Shown: piece by piece, positions 21,288 through 32,565 of the stretch
Numbering within the stretch: position 1 is the stretch's first letter
Layout of the letters: the number at the start of each line of letters is the position of its first letter
Assembly: GCA_037178675.1 (NCBI GenBank)
Contig: JAYMGJ010000460.1
Coordinates: forward strand, 1 to 64,000
Direction: 5' to 3'
DNA length: 64,000 bases
DNA from: Scleroderma bovista
Taxonomy: Eukaryota > Basidiomycota > Agaricomycetes > Boletales > Sclerodermataceae
Notes under the pieces: generated by a model
Database searches by the model: none
Told to the model about the DNA's origin: nothing
What the model saw: the letters and a program-made list of their open reading frames with translations, nothing else
Translations under genes and position numbers: made by a program

Positions 21288-21802
21288 GCGCTCCTGTTGC
21301 GCTTCGACGAGGTGACGAGGGAACTGGTAAGGTATGGTGGTAGCGTAAGGGGTGACGTAGGAGTAAGGTTACTTTGGGACTAGATCCCCACAGTTGTTCC
21401 GCTAAACTAAGCGTAAGACTCTGTTCGCCTGTCGCGCTCGCCGGGTCAGGGCAGTGGCACAGCTATGCAGAGAACAAACGGCTAGCGGCTGCAGATCACA
21501 AGGTCTACCTCTGCACGGACGCAGGAACTACGGAGTATGTATGTCTCAATCGCCTTGAGGCTGCGAACCTCTCTTGAACGGGCGCCGACCTTCAGACACC
21601 AGGCACGACCCTGGGCTGGTGTACAGTACGTAAAGGTAACGGTGCTAGAAACTCCCAATGCCGAAGCACTACGGGAACGGCACTAAAGGCTGGCCGTGAA
21701 CGAAACGGAAGGTATGAAGGTGAAGCTCCTTAACCCTGGAGTCCGGGTATAGTTTCCTTATAAGGCTAGGAGAGCGCGTAGTAGAGCGAGTAAGATGTAT
21801 AG

Positions 21803-21813
21803 ATTCGAGCTCA
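21803..21813 (-). other. Self-priming primer-binding site
   Basis: The plus strand here reads ATTCGAGCTCA, so the element RNA has TGAGCTCGAAT two bases after the 5' LTR. It is exactly complementary to the 11 bases ATTCGAGCTCA read on the minus strand from 21918 inside the LTR. This matches the Tf1-type mechanism, in which the first 11 nt of the RNA folds back as primer. No tRNA-like TGG start is present. Confidence 0.8.
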
Positions 21814-21815
21814 GG

Positions 21816-22186
21816 TGAGATGACCCTAGGCAGAACACCTAAGACCCAACTACACGCGAGACTCTGAGAGGAAATAGGACGCGAGGATCTAGAGCAATAA
21901 CCCAAGATGAGCTCGAATGGGGAGCCTCTGGGTGCTGGATTGCACGGTATATATACTACTATACACGAGGGCTACGCGAGGCTATCCATGAGGCTACGTG
22001 CAGGTGGAAGGCTATGTAATGACATCACTGTGGAGCTAAGGCTATGCGTAATGATGTCAAGGGTGGCAGCGTGTACAGCACGAGGTACAGGTCTAGACTA
22101 GGTAGATAAGATAGAGGCTGTACACTAAGATAAGATAAACGCTATCTAATCGCAGATTAGATAAGATAAAAAGTTGGACCGTAACA
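21816..22186 (-). promoter_or_regulatory. 5' LTR with TATA box and predicted RNA start
   Basis: 371 bp LTR. On the minus strand TATATATA (21948-21955) lies 30 nt upstream of 21918. That is the base at which the self-complementary 11-mer starts, so 21918 is the predicted transcription start. The agreement of TATA spacing with the self-priming prediction supports both. Confidence 0.8.
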
Positions 22187-22191
22187 GCATC

Positions 22192-23767
22192 TTGACGCGG
22201 GCAGCTAGCTTGCTAAACATATCTTCGATCTCATCAAAGCCCTCACTAAGGATTGCAAGGACTGATTCGGGGACACATCCAACTACAGATCCCTGGTTGC
22301 CCTTCTCAGTGACAGCTGCTCCGCTAATGTTGTCTGGGGAAGGTGAGAGGGGGTGAGAGAGAGGGATCAGAGTGGGCGGTACAATTCTTGTAGACAGGAC
22401 ATTCTGCATGACCAGCAGGGGAGGTAGAATGAATGAGAGAATGAACAGAATGAACAATGTGCTGTGCGTACCGTATCCACCGGCTCGATGCCCAACTTGT
22501 TGAGAGTAGCAGACGGCACAAGATGAGGTTTAGCGGCCGGTCGAAAGGGTTTTGGAAGTGGGCGAGTACTGGGTTCTCTGGAGGGCGCTCCCAGATGCTC
22601 TACTGAAGGCTCCTGAAGAGGAACAGATGAGACACGCAAGGAATCATACTGCTGTATGTACCATATCCACTGGATCAAAGCCCAACTGATCAAGAGCAGC
22701 AGAAGGAGCACGACCAGGTTTAGTGGCCAGTCGAAAGAGTGGGCGGGCACTGGATTCTCTGGAGGGTGTACCCAGACACTCTACTGCAGGCTCCTGCAGT
22801 AGAACCAATGAGACAAGAAGGGAAACATACTGCTGTGCGTACCGTATTCACTGGTTCGAAGCCCAACTGATCGAGAGCGGCAGAAGGAGCATGACCAGGT
22901 TTGGTGGCCAGTCGAAAGGGTTTTGCAAGTGGGCGGGTACTGGATTCCCTGGAGAGCGTTCCCAGACACTCTACTGCAGGCTCCTCCATTGAGGCACTGC
23001 GTGCATCTACATTGGCTGACTGCTGCCGAGGCGTGGCATCACTGGCTTCCTGGGAGGCCGCGTCATCTCCGGATAGCGTAGTATCTCAAACGGACCCATC
23101 CGCGCAACGGTCGTCCAGAGGTGGAAGTTGATGTCCAATATTTCCCTCAGCTTGATGAGGGAGGTCAGATGGACAGTCTGTATTTGGAGAGCATATATTT
23201 TCTTTGACTAAAGCTTTGTGAGCGCAAGACATAATCCTATTCACACTACATACCCTGGTTACAAACGGAAATGTTCGTGCTCCTGGAGGGTGGCTGGACA
23301 GTTGTCGGTGGTTGAGTGCCAGCATTAGAAGGCACCTTCAGCAGCTGCAGGATCGGTTCAGAGAGAAAGGGGTCATCATCTATGTTGTTTTCTGCGCTAG
23401 TCTGTGGCGGAGTGACTGGTGTGAACAACTGGCTCTGCTGGAAAGATGCATCTCAAACGAGACCAGTGTCTCTTCCGGTGGCTTTTATCCTTTGGCGTAA
23501 ACGCGTTGGCGTGACGATGACTGGGGGCGACACCCGATGGCCGCCACTGACCTGTACATGAACATAGTCATTGGTGGAGAGGGCGGGCACATCATTGGCC
23601 TCGGTGAGTGAAGCCGCTTCCATAGGATGTGGTAGGGTCGCACTTCGCCTGTCTTTTGATGACATCTGTACATATATCAGTACTAAAGGAAACAACGCTA
23701 ACAAGCTAGAAGAATGCATGGGTGAGTTAGATGGGATGAGAGAGAGAAACGAACCATCCAAGGGCAC
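22192..23767 (-). pseudogene. 5' part of the large unidentified gene split by the Gypsy element
   Basis: Exons read leftward from about 23669 (MSSKDRRSATLPHPMEAASL) through SPPVIVTPTRLRQRIKATGR and LFTPVTPPQTSAENNIDDDP to ISVCNQGM. They continue near 23220 and then into EEPAVECLGTLSRESSTRPL. Three related stretches between about 22430 and 22990 repeat the theme SREPSTRPLPKPFR..KP....SA.L..LG.EPV.TV at about 170-190 bp spacing, with intervening splice sites, so exons were duplicated. The last exon (22457-22192) ends FSKLAARVKM at the target-site duplication and joins in frame to PFHQVSD at 15846. In-frame TGA codons at 23453-23455 and 23086-23088 both read GTT TGA GAT and would be Arg if CGA. 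Confidence 0.6.
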
Positions 23768-23782
23768 AACTCAGACTTAATA

Positions 23783-24046
23783 CGAGCGCACCACTCGATG
23801 GAGAAGATCGACACAGATCGATTTGGTTACATGCTGATAAAACGAGTTAAAAGGGAACCAAACATTGAATGGTGATAACAATACATGGTGGTTATTAGAG
23901 TATATGGTGGGCATGATATGAGAGCGCCATTCGACGGAGAAGATTGGCTTGGGACGATCTGGTTTCATGCTGATAAAACAAGTTAAAAGGATACCAGACA
24001 TTGATTGGTGATGACGATACATTGTGGTTGTTAGAATATACGAGCA
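23783..24046. repeat. Tandem duplication of about 145 bp
   Basis: Two diverged copies, each with GGAGAAGAT, a GCTGATAAAAC(G/A)AGTTAAAAGG core, ACATTGA.TGGTGAT and ATACAT.GTGGTT.TTAGA. They lie between two minus-strand genes, upstream of the large split gene. Non-coding. Confidence 0.7.
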
Positions 24047-24122
24047 CAGGAAATGAAATTATAATGTTGATGGGGAGATGGGGGTGCCGAGAAGACAAAA
24101 TGAGAGGGTTGGGCGAGGGTCT

Positions 24123-24818
24123 CTAGAGCGCTTGCTGGGCATGTTTGCTGCAGGTGAGGGTGTCTGTGCAAGATTTGGCGGATGTATACTTCAATTGGAG
24201 GAGTACCAGATCTTGAACCGGCCAGCAGTCTTCAAAGTCGTCAAGGTCGGGAAATGCAGCTATAGCCTATGGAGGTCGTGTCACGGTGAGTTTCATAGTT
24301 GTATTAATTACAATCACAACTTACCATTTTATTTACGGCTTCCAATGCGGTACGCTCTTGCAGGCTGCGGCATTTAGTTTGATCTAAGTGCTTTGCCACT
24401 GCTTTCCTTACAAACCGCTTCAATGGTGCAATGGTGAGTCCCCTGCTACGAACCTCCATCATCGAAAACTTACCCGCAATTTTTTGAAGCCGGCCTCTCC
24501 CCAGCCCATCTGCTCCTCCAGATTGTAGCCACCTCGCCCTGGCCGACCCACCTCGCCAGTGGGTTTAGGGATTTTCTTGCTACTTTCTTCGTCTCCATCC
24601 AAAGACGACAGACTTGACTCTGATGGCGAGGGTGAGTCGGACCTTTCTCCTCCATCTTCGTTGATAACAACTGATTTTCCCGAGGGCTTTGTGATAGGGG
24701 ATGCAGCTCTGGGGGTTGTTGCTCTCGAGTTAGTGGTTCTAGTTGTGGTCACGCGCTGCATTTTGACCATTGCCCCCGAGACAGCAGGTGCAGCAATCGG
24801 AAGGTGTGACATAGCCAT
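24123..24818 (-). CDS. Unidentified Agaricomycete protein (YNLEEQMGW / DDFEDCWPV type)
   Basis: Three exons. Exon 1 (24818-about 24475) starts MAMSHLPIAAPAVSGAM, is Ser/Thr/Pro-rich and ends NLEEQMGWGEAGFKKLR. Exon 2 (about 24418-24327) encodes RFVRKAVAKHLDQTKCRSL...ALEAVNKM. Exon 3 encodes FPDLDDFEDCWPVQDLVLLQ and LKYTSAKSCTDT, ending at TAG 24123-24125. I recall the pattern 'YxLxxxMGL...HLD...xDDYEGCWPVxDMxxxxLKY' as a widely expanded family of unknown function in mushroom genomes; this is from memory. It sits upstream of and divergent from the second KDZ gene, so it may belong to that element. Confidence 0.55.
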
Positions 24819-24879
24819 CTCTTCCTTGGCAGATACAGCTACAGGATTTATTTTCCAAGGCTTCACTATACGCCTCGTC

Positions 24880-25330
24880 CACAGCCATCTCACCACCACC
24901 ACCACCAGCGTCGTCGACGCGACCACCACCATCAGCAACGACGACGACGGCCCCACCACGGACGACGGCGACGACAATGGCCACCACCAGCGTTGTCCAC
25001 CAGACAACAATGACGACAGCCAATGCCAACGCGACGACGATGACTACCAGCAACAGCACTGACCACAGCCACGGCCTGCGTCAACGATGCGGTCACCATC
25101 CCACCGCCAGCGTCGTCGCGACCCGACGACGACCACACCACCTGCGTCGCGGCCACCATCCCACCATGAATGTTGTCGTCGTGACCCGACGACAACGACC
25201 ATCCTACCACCAACGCCCCTGTGACCAGATGACGACGACGACCGCTACCACCACCTGTGTCGATGGTGCAGCAATCATCAACGATGATGACGACGACATC
25301 CAGCCCCCAACAATGGCCACCCGTGCGATG
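24880..25330. repeat. CAC/GAC trinucleotide-type repeat
   Basis: Dense CACCAC, GACGAC and GTCGTCG triplets with interspersed GCGTCGTCGACGCG. It occupies the expected position of the N-terminal coding part of the second KDZ gene, so that 5' end is replaced or obscured. Long frames through it are low-complexity. Confidence 0.7.
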
Positions 25331-25339
25331 ACGACGACA

Positions 25340-28300
25340 ACCCCCGTTCCCGTCCCTATCCCCAGCGCCGTACCGTGCGCTCTTCGAGCGTTCTTGCGAT
25401 GCAATCAACGCTCTCGCCTCCGCGCTCCACACGCACTATATTCGACGAGGATTCCGTGTAACAAACAAAGAGGTATGTAACCCATTATCATTGTAGTTGT
25501 ATTTAACCGTGACCTGACAGGGTGGAACCATCCTTGAACCGTTTCGTCGGAGCCTCGGTCATGCCGTCCAGTGGTATGATATCTTACAGGTCGAGATCAA
25601 AAAGAACGTAGACAATGTACTACAGGAATGTCGGAATGTCACCCAAGCCGCTAAGGCACGTCCAGACCCCTTATCTCCGCTATCGTCTTCACCTTCACCG
25701 ACCAAGCACGGCCTACATCTTTCCCGAGGTTTCTGTGCACCAATTTTAGCACAACGATGTCCTGCGTGCTTTGGTGGTCAAGACTTCGGGCGACCGTTGG
25801 ATAACGGTGGAGACATTCATGTTGCCATGGACGGCAACTTTCACCATCGGCACCAACGTTCTGCGGGTGACTGCCCACCTTTTTATGATCCTGTTTATTT
25901 TATTCCCAAGCCACAGGTCGACGATGTTGGGCGACAGATTGATACTGCACGCAAGCAACCTCCACGACAATGCAACATGGCTGTGCCCGATGAAGCAATT
26001 GACCAATGCGAAACCTTGTACGAAGTGGCTGATGGCAAGAAGCAGAAGGCGGCAATAGATTGCTTTGACGACACTGGCATTATGGCACTCATTTGTCGCC
26101 ATGACATCCCACTTTTCTTCGCCAACATCGACACTCCAGGTGAACAACAGAAATATAGCATTGCACTCATTGAACATCTTTTTTCATTTATCCCATTTGA
26201 GGCTAATGTAGTAATACTATATGATATCGGGTGCGTGCTGGCACGATCGTTGGTGAAGGTGCGTATGAGCCAACTTCACTTCGTTGGACCGTATTAACCA
26301 CTCTTAGTATGCCATCCTTAGTCCCAACATCACCTCTCGCATCCGCTTTGCTACCACTGCAATGCATGCTTATGGGCATGAATGGGCATGCCAGCTTGTC
26401 TATAACCCTCGGATCATCGAAGGTTTAGGCTTATTAGACGGTGAGGGCACAGAGCGGCTGTGGTCCCGCTTCATTAAACTTATCGGTATTCAGCACGCAT
26501 CTTCGGTAGGTTCTGTATAATCGCACATTCATATTTGTGACACTCTATTTCCCAGCACCAATGCCGAATTTGGTTGATCGACCGTCATGCTGCCGCTGTT
26601 GCCAAGGACATGGTTTTTGATCTTGGTGACTGGCTCAGGCGTCGGCTCAAAAAAGGTATTCAGGAACAAAGCTCCATTGCACAGGAAGGTCTGGACCAGT
26701 GTGAACTTGATGTTTCCGAACTCCGGAGGCAATGGTCTGATCAACGCTCTGCTCAGCTATCCATCAGAGCATGTATGTACTGATTTCACTGCCATGTTTA
26801 TACACTAAAATGCTACTACAGATGCACCTGCCCGCTTGAAGAAAGAACTTGATACCATTCTCGCTCTCCAGGCAGAACTTGATGGTTCCGAGAGAGTGTT
26901 GCAAGGTGTCCGGGCGATTATTGAAAAAGGTCCTGTTTCTCAAGGGACTCGTGATGCTCTTGCGAGCCTTGAACGTGGTCACGAGAGACTGTTAAACAAG
27001 GTGGACGTTCTTTATTGCTCGCTGAACATTCACGACAGGTTTCCAGAGTTAGACAGCGTCAACTTTGAGTTTGTTCAGACCCTTCTCCTTGCGCGAGATC
27101 TGAAGATCAATATCCGAAAACAGGCTGTCGGAAGCTTCTTTGAGTGGGATAAGCTCGACCGCGCAGTCGGTGGTAAACAGAAGGCGTTAGGTAAGTCTTG
27201 TTGGAGTTAGATTGGTCTTCCTGACAGCGCGTCCTAGGCACGAAACTCCACCAGCAGACACGTAAGGCCATTGCCAAACGACAGCCAGCGCTGATGTCTG
27301 CCATACGTAAATTCAACGATTACTGTGCGCTCCTCGAAGAGCTGTACAATCCATTGTATGCTATACCATTACCGACACCGCTCCCAACCAAACTTGCCGA
27401 GCTCCACAATGACCAGACCCTTCTTGAAGATGTTTGGATCATGCGTTCCCATGGAGAAATCCCACTATGGCTCAAGGACTGTGATGTTAGATCTGGAATC
27501 AGAGCACTCCTTAAGCTCGACCATTGCCGTGAAGAGCAACTTCGCCTTGGGATGGAAGCCGACAATTTGTGCCAGTGGTTTGGGCGCGAGCTTTGTGCAG
27601 TTGAGTTCGCTTTGCAGCAGCCACAACGTAAGTCCTGTCGCTTCATTTATCTTGCCCTCTTCACTGGTGATGTTGAACGTTTAATTAGATTCCATATATT
27701 ACCTCGTTCTGAAGCAACGGCATGAGAGCATAAGTACTTTACAGGAACGATGGCCAAGTCCCCTTGTTTCCGCTGCTCACTATGCCGGTGTGGCCCACGC
27801 TGCATCCGACCTCGCCACATCCCTATCCAGATCTCCCAACATACACGCACTACAGTGGCTTAGCCCTGTCGTGTGTGAATCGTCCTCTGACAGCCATGTT
27901 TTGGAGGTGGACAACCCAGAGACGATAATGGATGTTGAACTGGAAGACCTGGGACAGATCGCGCTGACAGATCACCTGCTTGACAATGCCAGTAACGAGA
28001 TGGAAGGTTATGACATCAAAGATGAAGGCGAGAAGGAGCCCATCAGAATTTCCTTGGACTGGCAGATCCCATCGGTGAGGGTCGTGACATCCATTTAAAA
28101 ATTACTAACCATGGCTCTCTAGCCTCTTTGGGTTGACTCGACCATCAACGTCTCCACCTCCGATACCTTCCATCCATGTGCAGTCAGGACCCGGCGCGTT
28201 CGCCCCCCTTGTGACGGATTTCCCTGACAAACATTCGAATTGGATGACATCGCCCTCTTTTCTGATGCAGATGCTCCCCTAAACGATGCGTGCATCAATG

Positions 28301-28946
28301 GCTGTGGAGCGCTGCTTTATTCTGTCTTCCTTTTCGCTAACGCCCAACGCTGCGCCATTCTCTCGACCCATGACCTGCCGCGCGTTCGTTACAATGCCAC
28401 CGATGACGTCCTTTGGTGAAATACCTCCTGGACTCAATACTGGGAGAAGGACGTATGGATTCTCCAAATCCATCGGCCGTCGTCCACCGGCCATTGGGTG
28501 GTGTGCACTATTGATCTCACTTCTAAGCGATTACTTCTCTTGAACAGTCTTGCTGAACATCAATCTTGGAAGAAGGACATCCAGGTATAGTTATAGTGGA
28601 TTTTGTTAGGAGGTTGCTGAAGTGCAATTAGGACATTGAACGGCTTATTGGCCGCTTGTCACGTATTGCCTCAGAGAGAGTTGAGGCTCCTACAAGAGAC
28701 CTTGATGTGTGGACCGCACACCCAGTTGTTGTAAGTGTTCACACCCTTCATCGAGTGCCTTGGCACTGATATACAAAGACTGGATCTGTTCAAAGCAATG
28801 GTCATGACTGCAGTCTCTGGGTTCTAGCGCAGATGGCAGCTATTCTAAGAGGGTTCGACGTCACTGGTTTACATGAAAATGATATGCCCATGTTTCGCAA
28901 TTACCTACGAGTCCTGATAGCTCACATCCCTGTCCCTGGTCGCTAG
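25340..28946 (+). pseudogene. Second KDZ transposase fused to an Ulp1/C48 protease domain, broken by two TGAs
   Basis: The N-terminus is unclear because of the trinucleotide repeat. From about 25380 the frame gives ALFERSCDAINALASALHTH, GGTILEPFRRSLGHAVQWYD, then CPACFGG and the core: VAMDGNFHHRH (Asp near 25830), VVILYDIGC (Asp 26223), AMHAYGHEWACQLVYNPR and LLDGEGTERLW (Glu 26443). A long helical region follows, then the C-terminal domain: LNDACINGCGALLYS, GHWVVCTIDLTSKRLLLLNS (His 28492) and QSNGHDCSLWVLAQM (Gln, then Cys 28809), the His-Asp-Gln-Cys plan of Ulp1/SENP cysteine proteases. Stop TAG 28944. About nine GT...AG introns are needed. Two in-frame TGAs, 28225-28227 and 28417-28419 (VLW-stop-NTSW), interrupt the junction and the protease. 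Both fit CGA-to-TGA change. The catalytic triads are otherwise present. It differs from the CxC2-type gene at 628. Confidence 0.82.
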
Positions 28947-29420
28947 TTAGGTACAATAAGGATCTCGCTCATTTTCGAGCGCTTTGACCTCCTCAGTGTC
29001 TGTCAATATATCTCGAGCCTGCCAATCCAACCAACAATCTGCCATCACCCCATTCCTGTTGGTGTCCTCTGTCCCTGTGATGCACGACGCGATGGTGGTC
29101 CACCTGTGGATACGCCCAACAGGACCCTCGACTATCTCGTCTAGGAGGTCCTGAACCTCTCCGTTTGCAAAACGCTGCGCACGTTCGTCCCTTGCAGCTT
29201 TGGCCAACCTACAGCGCCGACCGAGCAAAACATCTACTAAGTTCTTAGTGTAATGTGCCTCATGTGTTGTCATGATGGGCTCTGGATAGTCGTACGGAGG
29301 TTCCTGTTCCCAGAGGTAGAGGTCAGATTCATCCAAGGCGTCTGCACTGTGTGAGGCTTCGTGAAATAGCTCGGAAGTAGGTAACGGCTTTGTTGCGAAA
29401 GACATCAGCGGCGATGGCAA
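28947..29420 (-). CDS. Unidentified 157-codon gene convergent with the KDZ-Ulp1 gene
   Basis: Single open frame MPSPLMSFATKPLPTSEL... to NERDPYCT. It is acidic, with LWEQEPPYDYPEPIMTTHEA and a basic LLGRRCRLAKAARDERAQRF. Its stop directly abuts the stop of the KDZ-Ulp1 gene, the arrangement often seen for accessory genes of such elements. Function unknown. Earlier exons to the right of 29420 are possible. Confidence 0.55.
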   Translation of the reverse strand: MPSPLMSFATKPLPTSELFHEASHSADALDESDLYLWEQEPPYDYPEPIMTTHEAHYTKNLVDVLLGRRCRLAKAARDERAQRFANGEVQDLLDEIVEGPVGRIHRWTTIASCITGTEDTNRNGVMADCWLDWQARDILTDTEEVKALENERDPYCT

Positions 29421-30310
29421 AGGAGGGACTGACGAGCAGTGCTTGGATTGATTGGATACTAGTAGTGACGACTTGCCCGTGTGACGTCCACATTTGTTAT
29501 GATATGCCCTAGAGTTTTGGCTCTGTCGTTTCGCTCTACCCCTAGGAATCAGATGAACAATGCCATGCTATATGATAGAAAAGTATATACTGTACTGAGG
29601 AGAATCAGCATACCGTGCTTTCCGTGCACGCTCGGCAGCTTGCCTTTCGACAAGGCTCAGATATTGAGCACGACGGCCCATAAAACCTCGAGGTGCGCCA
29701 GTGTCAGTCAAGAAATTCTTTTGAGCAAGTGACTACCTTCGTACTATTGGTGTGTGTGAGCAAATGTAGAGTGATGGGATCCGTTACAACAAACTCATTG
29801 ACAGACTTTGGTGTTAACTCTGTACAGATCTGACACTCAATGTTGACCCTTTTTGCAACCAGTTGATGGGGGGAGCCTATATGATCATCCTACACTCTCC
29901 TGATCCCCCGCAGATAGATAACGTCAAGTACCAGACATGTTTTAACGTCAGTATGACGGTTATCTGCTTCCTGATTGGCTGTAGACCTTTCTGGTTAACA
30001 TTTATTATTACTAAGTGGCAGGTATGTCGTGCTGGCAGCTTCATCGTGCACCACTCCCCCCATCATCAACACTCACCACTCCCCATCACCAACTCTCTAT
30101 GGCTGAACGACAGACAGCTACAGACAGGTCAGATAGCCCCCAGAATGTACTTTCCTCCTCCAACCTCACATTACACAGATACTCTGGAGCTTATTGGCGT
30201 CCATCAAGGATGAAGTGCTTGCAAGCAGCATCGTCACGCACTATTCCCCCATCAACCCTGCATGGTTGAAAGATGAACAGGTCAGAGGGTTCTATAAAAC
30301 ACTTTCTTCT
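29421..30310. other. Spacer with a diverged partial duplication
   Basis: No gene recognised. Two diverged copies of a CATC...CACTCCCCCCATCA...TGGCTGAACGA(C)AG...CAGGTCAGA motif lie near 30040-30130 and 30220-30290. Confidence 0.4.
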
Positions 30311-31062
30311 CTAATTTGGCCTTGGTTGCTTTGGCCGTGGTTGCGATGAGCCTTCTTCATCGTCACCGTCGCTGTTGATCATTGCGACCGATTGGGCACG
30401 CTTCCTCGGCTTGTGACTGTGACTGCGGCCCCTAGGCACTTCATCATCCTCAATGGCACCGCTTCCTTCTGGCACTGCTTGTGAGTCCTCAGTTTCACTG
30501 GGCTCACCTACTTGGCCACAACTGCCTTGCACCTCCGTCTCCTTTACCCCCGATGGTCCTGCCACTGCATTGTTCCCCGACGGCTCTACTGCTCTCCTCT
30601 TTCCCTTGTCCACCTTCTTCTGTGGCTTGCCTAGTTGGAACCAGGGATGGTCCCGGATATCGTGGTCAGTGGCATTAACGATGTCCAGGAAGTGAGGCCA
30701 CTTCCCTGTCGACAGGATCACCTCTGGCGCCTCCATAAACTGGTCGGCAGCAACGATGATAGTTGGTATAATGAATCCTGCAGGTAACTCCTGCAGGACA
30801 TTCTCGACCCGGCGCTATCATATCCTAATCAGTGAGTTGATTGATTGCAGATAAAATTTCCACGCACCACCTGGGCCCAGATAGTTGACACTGCTTCCGA
30901 CCATACACCCTTCTCCCGTGTGCTTCTCAAGCCATCAATCCAGCCTTGAATTATTTCAGTGGCCTGGGCGACGACTTCTTCTGCAGTGAGGGACGTAGCC
31001 GTTGACATGTCCTCTTGAATGGATGAGGCGGAGATGAAATGAGAACCTTCTGAAGTTGCCAT
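30311..31062 (-). CDS. Unidentified basic-tailed protein, two exons
   Basis: Exon 1 (31062-about 30866) encodes MATSEGSHFISASSIQEDM... VWSEAVSTIWAQVV. An intron of about 50 nt ends GATATGATAG. Exon 2 (about 30816-30311) encodes RRVENVLQELPAGFIIPTII... HPWFQLGKPQKK, then a Ser/Glu-rich tail with KGKRR and HSHKPRKRAQS clusters that look like nuclear-localisation signals, ending QPRPKQPRPN. No recognised domain. It lies beyond the KDZ-Ulp1 gene on the opposite strand and could be a cargo gene of that element. Confidence 0.55.
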
Positions 31063-32276
31063 ATAGACTGTAAGGATGTGGAAATGGTAAAGTAGTGGTT
31101 GAGGAGAGGAAGAACTGGGTCCGATTGCCATGCAGCCTGGAGGATGTTCAATGTATTATATAAGCATTTCACACCACAACATGTTTGCATTGTGGTCACA
31201 CACCAAAGTGGACTAAATCAAATATAGGTTAATAATTCAGCCACAAGTCCGACCAATCATTGTCCTGACAATTCGACTAATGAACCACACTGCCGCATTT
31301 CATATTGCATGGTGGCTGTGTTTCTATTGCTTGTGATTGGCTGTCACAGTGCATTGTCCCATCACAATAACAAGGGATCTCGGATCGGCATTATGATTGG
31401 GCTTTGCAGTCGCCTTATTTTGGAGTTTGTCTATCCCGTGGCATGTGATCTGACATGCTTGTGTTTAACAAGGAGCCTCAGTTATAGAAAGTGATTTCAA
31501 AGTGAGCAGCCTGCCAGCGCCGGCTCATCTAGCACTGCCGTCTCTCGGGGAACAATCAATGCGGCATGTATTAACACAGCTGCAGCTTGAGAAAGGCATC
31601 AAGGCCGCATCTTGGTCATTGTGGTACGGCCATCATTAATTTACTATCACTTACACCGTTGTCGGCACCCCCACCCATTCGGCACTTTGGTTTTTTACCA
31701 CCCACCGCTCAACTACACACAAAATTGACTAGTACAAAATTTGTTTTATACCACTCGGATACTCTGATAGCTCGAAGGATTGATATATGTGCAGTAGTTG
31801 TTGAGATCACAAAAAATGCTGGGTTGAACGGCAGTCACGCTCATTTGTCACCCAAGTTGTCACAAGTGCCAAAGTGGAGTCACACCTTTCATCACGGAAT
31901 CCGTGTGACACCAGTGACATATGGTGACATTCTGTGACTGCCAAATGGGTGGGGGTGCCAACAATGGTGTAAGTGATAGTAATGCTATCATTGCAGCACT
32001 TATGCGCACAGCCACCACAGCTTGGCTGCCGCAGGCCAGTATGTCAGTGGGAAATGCCGGTTTCCACAATACCGTGCTGACACTACCACACAGCACAGTC
32101 ATTCCCATATTGCTGCACAAGCATGATGGCCACACAGCTATTACTGCAGCACATTTGTGATTCTCGGCAAGGTATTACGGCATCCGGTGATTGGTGCAAA
32201 GCCATTACCAGTATTTATGTTGTGCCGTTCTTGTAATGCCGCAATTCTATTATGCCGATGGTAGATTGCCAATGAC
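31063..32276. other. Non-coding region with a MITE-like inverted repeat
   Basis: No gene recognised. The main structure is an inverted repeat described separately (31642-31981). The remainder to 32276 is GTGCC-rich and shares words with it. Confidence 0.45.
31642..31981. mobile_element. MITE-like inverted repeat of about 340 bp
   Basis: Arms of about 42 bp (31642-31683 and 31940-31981) match as reverse complements with about four mismatches; the core words are TACTATCACTTACACC and GGCACCCCCACCCAT. The loop carries further short inverted GTCAC/GTGAC words and no ORF. No target-site duplication could be fixed, so the element call is tentative. Confidence 0.5.
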
Positions 32277-32565
32277 ATGTTGCCACTGTTGTGTCCTGCC
32301 AACAGTGTGTTCTGCCAACAGTGTGTTCTGCCGACAGTGGTGTTGTGCCGACAGCCGTGTTCTGCTGACAATTGTGTTCTGCCGACAGTTGTGTCCTGCC
32401 GACAATTTTGTTCTGCCAACAGATGTTCTGCCAACAATTGTGTTCTGCCAACAATTGTGTTCTGCCAACAGCCATGTTCTGCCAACAGCCGTGTTCTGCC
32501 AACAGTTGTGTTCTGCTGCTGGTGTGTTCTGCCACCAATGTGTTCTGCCAATGCCATGTAGTGCC
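32277..32565. repeat. Minisatellite of TTCTGCCAACAGTTGTG units
   Basis: About 16 units of 16-18 bp on the theme TGTTCTGCC(A/G)ACA(G/A)(T/C). Slightly shifted lengths break any single frame. Frames rich in Cys or in His/Thr/Gln on either strand are repeat artefacts. Confidence 0.85.

Larger units (their letters stand above)
15852..22186 (-). mobile_element. Complete Ty3/Gypsy chromovirus retrotransposon
   Basis: 6335 bp. The two 371 bp LTRs differ at about three positions by eye (GAGGAG versus GAGAGG, and GGTCC versus GGACC), indicating a recent insertion. A perfect 5 bp target-site duplication, GCATC, lies at 15847-15851 and 22187-22191. Going leftward on the minus strand: 5' LTR, self-priming PBS, leader, gag with a CCHC knuckle, a -1 slippery site, pol (protease, RT, RNase H, integrase, chromodomain), polypurine tract, 3' LTR. 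No stop or frameshift was found in gag or pol, so it may be competent to move. It interrupts an exon of the large minus-strand gene between ...AARVKM and PFHQVSD.... Confidence 0.95.

Noticed and set aside
32277..32565. Cys-rich and His/Thr-rich frames resembling small secreted proteins
   Set aside because: They follow a 16-18 bp minisatellite in every frame; no signal peptide or stable period in amino acids.
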